NCBI GenBank assembly: GCA_021807845.1
Contig: JAKBCM010000056.1
Location: 1-8,037, forward strand
Length of the DNA stretch: 8,037 bases
Origin: Pseudomonadota bacterium
GTDB taxonomy: Bacteria > Pseudomonadota > Gammaproteobacteria > Legionellales > Legionellaceae
Reading direction: 5' to 3'
Part shown: one piece after another, positions 1 through 8,037 of the stretch
How the letters are laid out: each line of letters opens with the position of its first letter
Position numbering within the stretch: position 1 is the first letter of the stretch
Notes under the pieces: model-generated
What the model saw: only the letters and a program-made list of their open reading frames with translations
What the model was told of the DNA's origin: nothing
The model's database searches: none
Made by a program: the position numbers and the translations under genes

Positions 1-869
1 AAATCTTGCTGTTGTATGGCATCAATCATATAACTACCCAAGCCTGGTACACCAAAAAATGACTCCAAAACAAGACTTCCCATAAATAACGATGGTATCA
101 ACACCACAATTCCAGTCAAAATAGGTAACAAGGCATTCTTTAATACATGAGAAAACAAAATCTTGCCCTCAGATAATCCTTTTGCCCGCGCAGTTTTGAC
201 ATAGTCTTTATTCATCTCTTCCATAAATAAGGTACGATACCAACGACTCCCTGCACCAACCCCACCAATGATAGCCACCACAATAGGCAACATCACAAAT
301 TTGATGCTATAGAACCCGCCATCATAGCCTGAAATAGGCAGTAATCTTAAGACCTTGCCAAGTAAGTATTGCCCACCAATAATATAAAACATGGTCGAAA
401 TGGACATTAAAATGATACAAAAAATAACCCCACTGATATCAAGATAGGTGGCGCGAAAAAAGGCCATCAACATGGCAAAAAAAATATCCGCAATCATCCC
501 TAAAATTAAAACAGGAATGGCTATAGCCAAACTGGGCCACATACGCTCATAAATATCATAACTGATGTCTCTACCCGCATCTGAAACCCCAAAATCAAAC
601 ACAAACAATCGTAAAGACTTCTGGTAAAACAAAGTATTGGTAAATCGTTGTATCCCGGTACGCTTGTCATTTAGAAATAGGGGTAAGTCATAGCCTCTTT
701 GTATCTTCCATTGCAGCACTTCAGCTTCATCTACATGTTTTTGGCCAAGCTGCATCCTTGCCATATCATCCGGCGAATTGACCAAAAAAAACAACGAAAA
801 GGTCAATACATTGATCCCCACTAAAATAGGAATAGCATAGATGAGGCGACGAATCAGATAGGCAATCAT
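1..869 (-). CDS. Peptide-type ABC transporter permease, DppB/OppB/YejB family (partial, C-terminus off the left edge)
   Basis: This is an inner-membrane permease subunit of a peptide/opine/nickel-class ABC importer. I translated 289 codons from an ATG at 869; the frame stays open to base 1, so the C-terminus is missing. The N-terminus (MIAYLIRRLIYAIPILVGIN) is the typical first segment of the DppB/OppB family. Hydrophobic segments lie near residues 9-30, 112-138, 146-166, 190-206 and 248-268. The EAA loop that docks the ATPase is clear at about 215-250 (DYVKTARAKGLS, then HVLKNALLPI), followed by the family's LESFFGVPGLG stretch near 268-278. A good Shine-Dalgarno GAGGA (881-877) sits 7 nt before the ATG. 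The start overlaps the stop of the upstream binding-protein gene as ATGA, so translation is probably coupled. The second permease and the ATPases are presumably further left, outside the window. The family is certain; the substrate (a peptide?) is inferred from the family. Confidence 0.93.
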   Translation of the reverse strand, partial: MIAYLIRRLIYAIPILVGINVLTFSLFFLVNSPDDMARMQLGQKHVDEAEVLQWKIQRGYDLPLFLNDKRTGIQRFTNTLFYQKSLRLFVFDFGVSDAGRDISYDIYERMWPSLAIAIPVLILGMIADIFFAMLMAFFRATYLDISGVIFCIILMSISTMFYIIGGQYLLGKVLRLLPISGYDGGFYSIKFVMLPIVVAIIGGVGAGSRWYRTLFMEEMNKDYVKTARAKGLSEGKILFSHVLKNALLPILTGIVVLIPSLFMGSLVLESFFGVPGLGSYMIDAIQQQD

Positions 870-3034
870 TGGTTCATCCTCAAAGCGCCTTGGCGCTCTT
901 TTCTTTGGTAGGCTAATAGATAAGGCAAAATCAGCAATACCTGCACCATTATAAGAAGCATGATAGGCCACAAGATGGGCTTATTCCATTTGATGCGTAA
1001 TGCTTGACGCAGAGGCACATCGATAGAAATGTATTTGAGGGTATCTATCGTCATAGAACTTGGCTTCAAAGGTGCCAACCATTGCTGCATCAAAAGAAAA
1101 CTTTCACTTTGTACCCCCCAAACCCAGGGGGAATCGTAGCGCAAAATATTAATCATCTGATCAATGATCTGCTGTCTCTCTTCATCATTGGATCTGTTCT
1201 TCATGCGATCAAACAAGTGATCGTAAGTTGGGTTGCTATAATTGGCGTTATTTTCACCTCCGTGGTATACCTTTCCATTAGGCCCATACAGCAGAAATAA
1301 AAAATTTTCAGGATCGGGATAATCCGCACTCCAACTCCAAGTGAATAGTTGTGTATTACCACTTTCTAATTTTTCTTGAAAACGACTATACTGCGTTGCC
1401 CGCACATCCAGTGCGATACCAATGCGAGCCAATTGCTTTTTCATCCAATTTAATTGGGACTCATCATCAGGCCCTCCCGTCACCGGCACGTCATAATGCA
1501 ATATCAAGGCATTGCCAGTTGTGGGATCTATACCATTTGGATACCCTGCAGCCTTCATCAGTGCCTTGGCATCACTTAATGGTCGACGAACCATTTCTTC
1601 ACCATTCATACGATAAACATAGGGATTCATGCCAAGCCCCCCCTCGCGAGAACCAAAAATACCTGTGGGAATAGGACCTTGAAGAGGGCTGCCTCTGCCA
1701 TTTAAAAAAATAGCGATGTCTTCATCATAATTGATGGCAATTGAAATGGCCTGGCGTAATAGCCTTGCTCGCGAACTCTTTCCCCCGACCACATTATCTA
1801 ACATATTAAAACCCAAGTAATAAATTGCCGGTTCATAATAAGAAAGAAGACGCATCCCCTTTTTTTGCATCTCAACACTAAGCATGGCCACCCCTGTTGG
1901 TGCAATTTGTATGGCTTTGCTAAAGCTATCGGAGCTGACTCCGGAAACATCATAATATCCCTGTAAAAATTTATTCCATCTCGGAATGGATTCTTTTTCT
2001 AATGTATATATTGCCTTATCAATGAAGGGTAAGCGTGCACCTGGATGACTTAAATATCCTTTTTGAACATCGGATAAAGAGCCTTTGATTGGAAAAAATT
2101 CGTCATGAAAATTTGGATTTTTTACCAACATGATCCGACTATTGGGATTATTTTCAGCCATCATAAAAGGCCCTGTTCCGACAGGATACCAACCGAAGTT
2201 TAAATTGTTATCTTCCATACCTGGCTGTGCATAAAACCTATCCACTTCCCAAGGGATAGGAGCAAAAAAAGGCATCGCCAACCAAAATATAAACTGTGGA
2301 TAGACCCCTTTGATGGTGATTTGAAACGTATAATCATCCACCTTATGTAATCCCTTCAAAGGGTAGTTTCTGAGATCAATAAACCCTGATTGTTTGGGCA
2401 ATTGTGCTTTAAATTCACTAAAGCCCTCGATGTAATTGCTCATCAGTCCATAAATAGGTGAATTATTCAATGGATTGGCTAATCTTTTGATTTCATAAAT
2501 ATAATCGTCAACGGTTAACTCACGTGTACCAGTATGTTTGAAATCGCTCAGTGTATTGATATCGAGCGCATCAAAATCATCAAGAGAGAGTGGATAATAG
2601 TATTCACGCCCCGTGACATTCTTAGCAAAAGCCGGATGAGGTTGATACAAAATGCCTGGCTTAATATGAATGGTATACACACTGAATGCGATATCCTGTT
2701 TTGGCAACAGAATGGTCTTCTGTCCTGATTTATCAAAATAGTCTACGGTAGGTAACTCTGAAGCAGTTAAGGGCACTATTTGATAAGGTCGAGCTAAATA
2801 ATCATATTGTAAAAGAGGCTCATAAACGGGAGTAATAAATTGATATTCATCCAAAGAGTATGCTTTCGCAGGATCGAGTGTTTTTGGTTGTTCACTGAAC
2901 GAACCATAATAGATGTTTTCTGAAGATTCATTCGCCGGATAGGGATTATTGAAAATCCAGGCTCGAGCAGGTAGGACGCTTGCAAATATAAGAATAAACG
3001 CCATAACAATTCTTTGTAATGCTGGTTTTTGCAA
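866..3034 (-). CDS. Family-5 (peptide-type) extracellular solute-binding protein with a C-terminal membrane anchor
   Basis: This is the periplasmic ligand-binding subunit of the importer whose permease follows it (722 aa). Residues 1-25 form a Sec signal peptide: a charged start (K3, R8), a hydrophobic core, and a likely signal peptidase I site after PARA. The SBP_bac_5 body begins near residue 45 (QPKTLDPAKAYS). Later family stretches include YYLGFNMLDN, LRQAISIAINYDED and WSWSADYPDPENFLFLLYG. Unusually, residues 687-709 form a strong hydrophobic helix followed by a basic tail (QRKERQ), which predicts a single C-terminal anchor with the binding domain outside. At 722 aa it is much longer than DppA/OppA (about 535-545 aa). 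The start is TTG. An in-frame stop lies at 3046-3044, and AGG at 3045-3043 is 8 nt before the TTG. The alternative ATG at 3004 would remove the basic n-region. The gene lies 9 bp after ligA and overlaps the permease by ATGA. The ligand is unknown; peptides are likely from the family. Confidence 0.93.
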   Translation of the reverse strand: MQKPALQRIVMAFILIFASVLPARAWIFNNPYPANESSENIYYGSFSEQPKTLDPAKAYSLDEYQFITPVYEPLLQYDYLARPYQIVPLTASELPTVDYFDKSGQKTILLPKQDIAFSVYTIHIKPGILYQPHPAFAKNVTGREYYYPLSLDDFDALDINTLSDFKHTGTRELTVDDYIYEIKRLANPLNNSPIYGLMSNYIEGFSEFKAQLPKQSGFIDLRNYPLKGLHKVDDYTFQITIKGVYPQFIFWLAMPFFAPIPWEVDRFYAQPGMEDNNLNFGWYPVGTGPFMMAENNPNSRIMLVKNPNFHDEFFPIKGSLSDVQKGYLSHPGARLPFIDKAIYTLEKESIPRWNKFLQGYYDVSGVSSDSFSKAIQIAPTGVAMLSVEMQKKGMRLLSYYEPAIYYLGFNMLDNVVGGKSSRARLLRQAISIAINYDEDIAIFLNGRGSPLQGPIPTGIFGSREGGLGMNPYVYRMNGEEMVRRPLSDAKALMKAAGYPNGIDPTTGNALILHYDVPVTGGPDDESQLNWMKKQLARIGIALDVRATQYSRFQEKLESGNTQLFTWSWSADYPDPENFLFLLYGPNGKVYHGGENNANYSNPTYDHLFDRMKNRSNDEERQQIIDQMINILRYDSPWVWGVQSESFLLMQQWLAPLKPSSMTIDTLKYISIDVPLRQALRIKWNKPILWPIMLLIMVQVLLILPYLLAYQRKERQGALRMNQ

Positions 3035-3043
3035 TCTGGCTAC

Positions 3044-5119
<2,076 letters not shown>

Positions 5120-5124
5120 TCATT

Positions 5125-5130
5125 AGGTGA
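5125..5130 (+). promoter_or_regulatory. rmuC ribosome binding site (AGGTGA)
   Basis: AGGTGA ends 3 nt before the ATG at 5134, with its AGG core 6 nt away. It is an acceptable Shine-Dalgarno sequence and supports that ATG. No better-placed in-frame start is visible nearby. Confidence 0.5.
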
Positions 5131-5133
5131 CAA

Positions 5134-6360
5134 ATGACCAACTTAGTAATCATCCAGACACTCTTAGGCACCCTTCCATTCTTCATTTGGCTCCTCTATC
5201 GCCAGTTTCAACAACATAGAGAAATAGAAACGCACCACAACACATTACAACAAGTGTTAACCTCACAAATTCATCAATTACAAATGGATTTACAAAAAAT
5301 GACGCAAACGAATTTGCATCATACTTATGAAAAAATCACTCAAGGCCAACTCTCCAATCAACAACTCATTACTGAAACCATGCAACGACAGATGTCTGAT
5401 GTACGCGAACAAATGGGCCACAGCTTTAAGCAACACACAGATGCCCTCACCTCACATCTTCATACCCTAACAGAGGAAATACGCACTCATTTGCATAGCC
5501 TGACGCAACAAGTGAATCATCGTCTCACAGAAGGATTTGAAAAAACATCCGCGACATTTACCGATGTTGTGCGCCGCTTAACCATCATTGATGAGGCGCA
5601 AAAACAAATCACTGAACTGTCATCCCATGTGATGAGTCTACAAGATGTACTCGTGGATAAAAGGGCACGCGGTGCTTTTGGTGAAGTGCAATTATCTACC
5701 TTAATTGCGAATATGATCCCTTCCACGCATTACAGCATGCAATACACGTTAAGTAATCAAAAGCGCGCTGATTGTATTTTATTTTTACCAGAACCCACCG
5801 GAAATGTGGTGATCGATGCCAAGTTTCCTCTCGAAACCTACCAAAAATTGATGAATACAGAGGCCTCTTCTACTGAGCGAAAGACCCTACAACAGCAATT
5901 TCGACAAGACTTACAAAAACACATCAAAGATATTGCTGAAAAATACATCATTCCCAACGAAACGACTGATGGGGCTGTGATGTTTATTCCCGCTGAAGCT
6001 ATCTTTGCCGAAGTCCATGCCAATTATCCTGAAGTTATCTCGATGTCACAACGTCTGAAAGTATGGCTTGTTTCACCAAGCACGTTAATGGCTGTATTAA
6101 CAACAGCTCGCGCAGTTCTGAAAGATGATGCCACTCGAAAACAAGTTCACATCATCCAAAAACACTTACACGCCCTTGCAGATGATTTTCAACGCTTTGA
6201 AAAAAGGATGGATAAACTCTCTAAACATATTGATTTAGCCCATCAAGATGTCAACGAAGTGAATACTTCGGCTAAAAAAATATCGCAGCGTTTTCAAAAG
6301 ATAGAATCGGTTGAGCTGGAACTTGAGCTGAAAGAAGTCGCGGTGATTGAAGAACAATGA
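5134..6360 (+). CDS. rmuC: RmuC-family DNA recombination protein, membrane-anchored coiled-coil nuclease-fold protein
   Basis: RmuC proteins are linked in E. coli to limiting inversions and rearrangements at short inverted repeats. The family has a PD-(D/E)XK nuclease-like fold, but its exact biochemical role is not settled. The 408-aa protein has one N-terminal membrane helix (about 4-22), then a long Gln/His-rich coiled coil (about 28-175) that would sit in the cytoplasm. The RmuC domain starts at about 177: RGAFGEVQL (E184), then RADCILFLP (D213) and VVIDAKFPLETY (D228, K230). These match the family's acidic and lysine core. Further conserved stretches are VMFIPAEAIFAEV (282-294) and VWLVSPSTLMAVLTTARAV (310-328). 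A second helical segment closes the protein (about 340-400). It is shorter than E. coli RmuC (475 aa), mostly in the terminal helical parts; the core is intact. It is divergent from ligA, so two DNA-maintenance genes share one control region. Family assignment is firm; function in this organism is inferred. Confidence 0.95.
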   Translation: MTNLVIIQTLLGTLPFFIWLLYRQFQQHREIETHHNTLQQVLTSQIHQLQMDLQKMTQTNLHHTYEKITQGQLSNQQLITETMQRQMSDVREQMGHSFKQHTDALTSHLHTLTEEIRTHLHSLTQQVNHRLTEGFEKTSATFTDVVRRLTIIDEAQKQITELSSHVMSLQDVLVDKRARGAFGEVQLSTLIANMIPSTHYSMQYTLSNQKRADCILFLPEPTGNVVIDAKFPLETYQKLMNTEASSTERKTLQQQFRQDLQKHIKDIAEKYIIPNETTDGAVMFIPAEAIFAEVHANYPEVISMSQRLKVWLVSPSTLMAVLTTARAVLKDDATRKQVHIIQKHLHALADDFQRFEKRMDKLSKHIDLAHQDVNEVNTSAKKISQRFQKIESVELELELKEVAVIEEQ

Positions 6361-6395
6361 GTTTAAAAGGATGATCTTCAATTCCGAGAAGTATA

Positions 6396-6404
6396 TGTTA
6401 TGCT
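6396..6404 (+). promoter_or_regulatory. Possible extended -10 promoter for the small cysteine-rich gene
   Basis: TGT directly precedes TATGCT (6399-6404), which has the form of an extended -10 element (TGn-TATnnT). Transcription would start near 6411 and give a leader of about 20 nt. A weak -35-like TTCAAT lies at 6377-6382. I see no terminator hairpin between rmuC (ending at 6360) and this point, so read-through from rmuC is an equally good source of transcript. Confidence 0.3.
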
Positions 6405-6419
6405 TAGCGTATATAACTA

Positions 6420-6425
6420 GAAGGG
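6420..6425 (+). promoter_or_regulatory. Ribosome binding site (GAAGGG) before three consecutive ATG codons
   Basis: GAAGGG is followed at once by ATGATGATG (6426-6434). The first ATG has no spacer, the second has 3 nt and the third (6432) has 6 nt. Spacing favours 6432 as the true start. Confidence 0.6.
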
Positions 6426-6431
6426 ATGATG

Positions 6432-6770
6432 ATGCGTTATTTTAGCCGTATGTTACCCATGATAACTTTATTACTTCTTTGTACCCATTTATTACCCGCA
6501 TTTAGTGCCTGTAAAGACTGTTGCGAACAAATGGGTGGGGTTCAATACTGTGACTCATCAACAGGTCGATTGGTTTGCAAAAATGGATATTATTCTTCTT
6601 GTTATTGTACGAGACATGCCGTCATGGACCTCGAAAGAGTTCAAGGGTGCTGCCTCTGGCAAGGTGGGGTTTTGACCGTTGATCCAATGGGCTTAGTCAT
6701 TTGTAACAACGGCGGCATTTCCGAAGTATGTAGTCTACAAACCCCAGTGGAGCAAGTATCCATCTGGTAG
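6432..6770 (+). CDS. Small exported cysteine-rich protein with two CC-GGV-C-NG-C modules (hypothetical)
   Basis: Function is not recognised. From the ATG at 6432 the protein is 112 aa; in-frame ATGs at 6426 and 6429 would add one or two Met. The start carries Arg3 and Arg7 and a leucine-rich core ending LLPAFSAC. That is a Sec signal, probably cut by signal peptidase I after AFS. The FSAC context only loosely resembles a lipobox (Phe, not Leu, at -3). The mature part of about 87 aa holds 11 cysteines, arranged as two related modules. Counting from the third Met, module 1 (30-59) reads CC, GGV, C, G, C-x-NG, S-x-C, C. Module 2 (73-100) reads CC, GGV, G, C-x-NG, S, C, and lacks the middle cysteine of module 1. 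The pattern recalls the short CC-x-x-H-GGV-cysteine motif seen in many bacterial secreted proteins, here without the His. Disulfide-stabilised periplasmic or secreted localisation is inferred. It runs convergently into the O-antigen ligase gene. Confidence 0.82.
   Translation: MRYFSRMLPMITLLLLCTHLLPAFSACKDCCEQMGGVQYCDSSTGRLVCKNGYYSSCYCTRHAVMDLERVQGCCLWQGGVLTVDPMGLVICNNGGISEVCSLQTPVEQVSIW
6744..6767. terminator. Bulged hairpin between convergent genes, possible bidirectional terminator
   Basis: CCAGTGGA (6744-6751) pairs with TCCA (6759-6762) and CTGG (6764-6767). This gives an 8-bp stem with one bulged T (6763) and a 7-nt loop. It lies over the last codons of the cysteine-rich gene and begins 5 nt beyond the stop of the minus-strand gene. 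There is no clean U-run. On the plus strand a T-rich patch (GGTTTTGTTGTT) starts about 11 nt later; on the minus strand the tail is GGTTTGT. It is therefore not a classical intrinsic terminator, but it is the only stem I see in this junction. Confidence 0.35.
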
Positions 6771-6772
6771 CA

Positions 6773-7990
6773 TCAATGGTTTTGTTGTTCCCCAAGGCAC
6801 ACAGCCATTAACAATAAGAAAAAATAGCCAGACGCTGAATAAAAGAGAAGCGAATCAGTGGCACAACCCATTGAAAAGGGCAAAATGATAGCCAAAGCAA
6901 TGGGTTTCATTTCGTGTAAACGAAAACTCTCTCGCAATAATCCCCCAAAGAAAAACAACAATGCACCCAAGCCTAGCAACCCACATTCATCCAGAACTAA
7001 CCAATATTGGCTATGAGGTTCATACATTTTTTTAAATGAAACATCATTTGACATTTCTCGCCAGGCGGGAACGGGATCTTCCTTTTTAAAATAATAGGTA
7101 TAACTGCCAGCACCATTTCCAATCCATGGATGTTGTAAAAATAATTTTTTCGCAAAAATTCGAAATTGCAAACGAAAACCAATTGGATTATTGATATGTC
7201 CCTGTTGATAATCATGAAAATTATCAATCCCTTGTTTGACGACAAATTGCATGGGCGCACTATGATAATAACTCACCACAAACAAAAGCATACTGAGTAG
7301 TGACGCAGCCGTCGCCTTCTTCCAAGATAGGGTTTGGATCATCAATAAGATCATTAACAACAAATAACACACATACCCTGTCCGCCCAGTACTAACAAAT
7401 AAGATCTGAAAGGAGAACATGAAAAACAAGGAGGCAAACATCCATCGCATTTTTCCTCGTTCTTTTATTGCAAAAAACAAGGCCAAATAGGCAGCAAAAG
7501 ACATCATCAAACCGGTGATGATGTGATTATTAAAGACTTGTCCTGGATCAGGACCATTGTAATCAATCATGTCCGAAGCTTTTGCGAATGATACCAAACA
7601 GGTCAACACCATAGCAGTCAAAAAAGCATAGAGCGCAAAGCGTCGATTTTCTGCAACACGAAATCCCACTACAAAAATCGGAAGGTATATAATTTTGGTG
7701 TATTTTTTAACAATTGCTATTTTTTGATATGTGCTTGCAGGACCCCAGAAACACGTCAATAACACAATGAAAAAAAAGAGGAATAATCCTTGGCACCATG
7801 GCTTTTTCAAAAGAGCCAACAAATCTTGCCGATATGAAGGCAATAATAAAATCAGTAGAACCAAAGTCCCAACAAAAATACCTCTGACTGTTGAGCTCAG
7901 CGGCATCACTAATAATGATAAAGTTAAAACCAATGGAACCAATCGTTGTAATTGCTCATCAATCTTATCTCTGTTCAAGGTAAGAAGCAT
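6773..7990 (-). CDS. O-antigen ligase / Wzy-type polytopic membrane protein (WaaL-like)
   Basis: This is an inner-membrane glycan transferase of the O-antigen ligase/Wzy_C superfamily. WaaL members move undecaprenyl-linked O-antigen onto lipid A-core at the periplasmic face. From the ATG at 7990 it has 405 aa, the usual WaaL size, with about ten or more hydrophobic segments and short loops. Family signatures (counted from that ATG) are STGRTGY at 200-206, a large periplasmic loop at about 240-335, HPWIGNG at 287-293 and PHSQYWLVLDECGLLGLG at 325-342. R203 and H326 sit in the contexts where WaaL proteins carry their essential Arg and His. The frame extends upstream to a TTG at 8005, but AGGG (8002-7999) lies 8 nt before the ATG at 7990, so I prefer the ATG. 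No other polysaccharide gene is visible nearby. A capsule polymerase or a protein O-oligosaccharyltransferase shares this domain and cannot be excluded. Its stop is 2 bp from that of the convergent small gene. Confidence 0.85.
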   Translation of the reverse strand: MLLTLNRDKIDEQLQRLVPLVLTLSLLVMPLSSTVRGIFVGTLVLLILLLPSYRQDLLALLKKPWCQGLFLFFFIVLLTCFWGPASTYQKIAIVKKYTKIIYLPIFVVGFRVAENRRFALYAFLTAMVLTCLVSFAKASDMIDYNGPDPGQVFNNHIITGLMMSFAAYLALFFAIKERGKMRWMFASLFFMFSFQILFVSTGRTGYVCYLLLMILLMIQTLSWKKATAASLLSMLLFVVSYYHSAPMQFVVKQGIDNFHDYQQGHINNPIGFRLQFRIFAKKLFLQHPWIGNGAGSYTYYFKKEDPVPAWREMSNDVSFKKMYEPHSQYWLVLDECGLLGLGALLFFFGGLLRESFRLHEMKPIALAIILPFSMGCATDSLLFYSASGYFFLLLMAVCLGEQQNH

Positions 7991-7998
7991 AAGTGCAT

Positions 7999-8002
7999 CC
8001 CT
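7999..8002 (-). promoter_or_regulatory. Ribosome binding site (AGGG) deciding the O-antigen ligase start
   Basis: On the minus strand GAGGG ends 8 nt before the ATG at 7990. The in-frame TTG at 8005 overlaps this site and has no Shine-Dalgarno of its own in the bases I can see. The position therefore supports 7990 as the start. Confidence 0.55.
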
Positions 8003-8037
8003 CAACTGACTATTGAAATGAAGTACGGATTAATGCA

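Noticed and set aside
477..484. A8 run, with another at 784-791, in the permease gene as possible phase-variable tracts
   Set aside because: Eight-base A/T runs are common in AT-rich genomes, and both encode normal Phe/Leu-rich membrane segments. The frame is intact, and nothing suggests a contingency locus.
1004..1300. Plus-strand open frame of 98 codons inside the binding-protein gene
   Set aside because: It lies wholly antisense to a well-supported family-5 binding protein, shows no family features and has no credible ribosome binding site. It is a chance frame.
5134..6360. rmuC, ligA and the transporter considered as a defence or mobile-element module
   Set aside because: All are standard housekeeping families with intact core motifs, and there are no recombinases, repeats, tRNA junctions or composition breaks. 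The arrangement is better explained as normal chromosome.
6376..6391. CTTC/GAAG stem downstream of rmuC as a terminator
   Set aside because: The stem is only 4 bp with an 8-nt loop and is not followed by a T-run.
6391..6417. Repeated GTATAT and a GTTAT/ATAAC inverted pair before the small cysteine-rich gene
   Set aside because: The repeats are only 5-6 bp and AT-rich, and the inverted pair would have an 11-nt loop. This is too weak to call an operator or a terminator.
7731..8009. Plus-strand open frame of 92 codons antisense to the start of the O-antigen ligase gene
   Set aside because: The residues are low in hydrophobic order and rich in Lys, Asn and Thr, as expected from reading a membrane-protein gene backwards. 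No ribosome binding site supports it.
8006..8037. Search for a promoter upstream of the O-antigen ligase gene
   Set aside because: Only 32 bases are visible and no clear -10/-35 pair can be made out. The control region or an upstream partner gene lies beyond the right edge.

Overview
This window looks like ordinary chromosome from an AT-rich gammaproteobacterium (roughly 40% G+C by eye). A Legionellales-type, host-adapted genome is plausible from the base composition and the protein style. That placement is inference; nothing in the window fixes the genus. I see no rRNA, tRNA, CRISPR array, insertion sequence or phage gene.

Left block (1-5080, all minus strand). This is a tightly packed co-directional set read from right to left: NAD-dependent DNA ligase ligA, then a family-5 peptide-type solute-binding protein, then a DppB/OppB-type permease cut by the left edge. 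The gap between ligA and the binding protein is 9 bp, and the binding-protein Shine-Dalgarno sequence overlaps the ligA stop codon. The binding protein and the permease overlap by ATGA. The layout implies one transcript with translational coupling, linking a housekeeping ligase to a peptide importer. The binding protein is unusual in carrying a C-terminal membrane anchor.

Middle (5081-6360). A 53-bp divergent promoter region separates ligA from rmuC, which encodes a membrane-anchored coiled-coil protein with a nuclease-like fold. The gap holds overlapping, oppositely oriented -10 boxes, a perfect 9-bp direct repeat with an 11-bp period, and an 8-bp palindrome. This arrangement could let one regulator act on both genes.

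Right block (6361-8037). A small exported cysteine-rich protein built from two degenerate copies of a CC-GGV-C-NG-C module is encoded on the plus strand. It runs tail to tail into a minus-strand O-antigen ligase/Wzy-type membrane protein, with only 2 bp between the stop codons. A bulged hairpin lies over the end of the small gene and may act as a terminator for one or both.

Several starts are non-obvious. The binding protein probably uses TTG. The O-antigen ligase probably starts at an internal ATG (7990) rather than the upstream TTG. LigA may start five codons in. I found no convincing undescribed multi-gene system. The best leads are the cysteine-rich two-module protein, the anchored binding protein and the direct repeat between ligA and rmuC.
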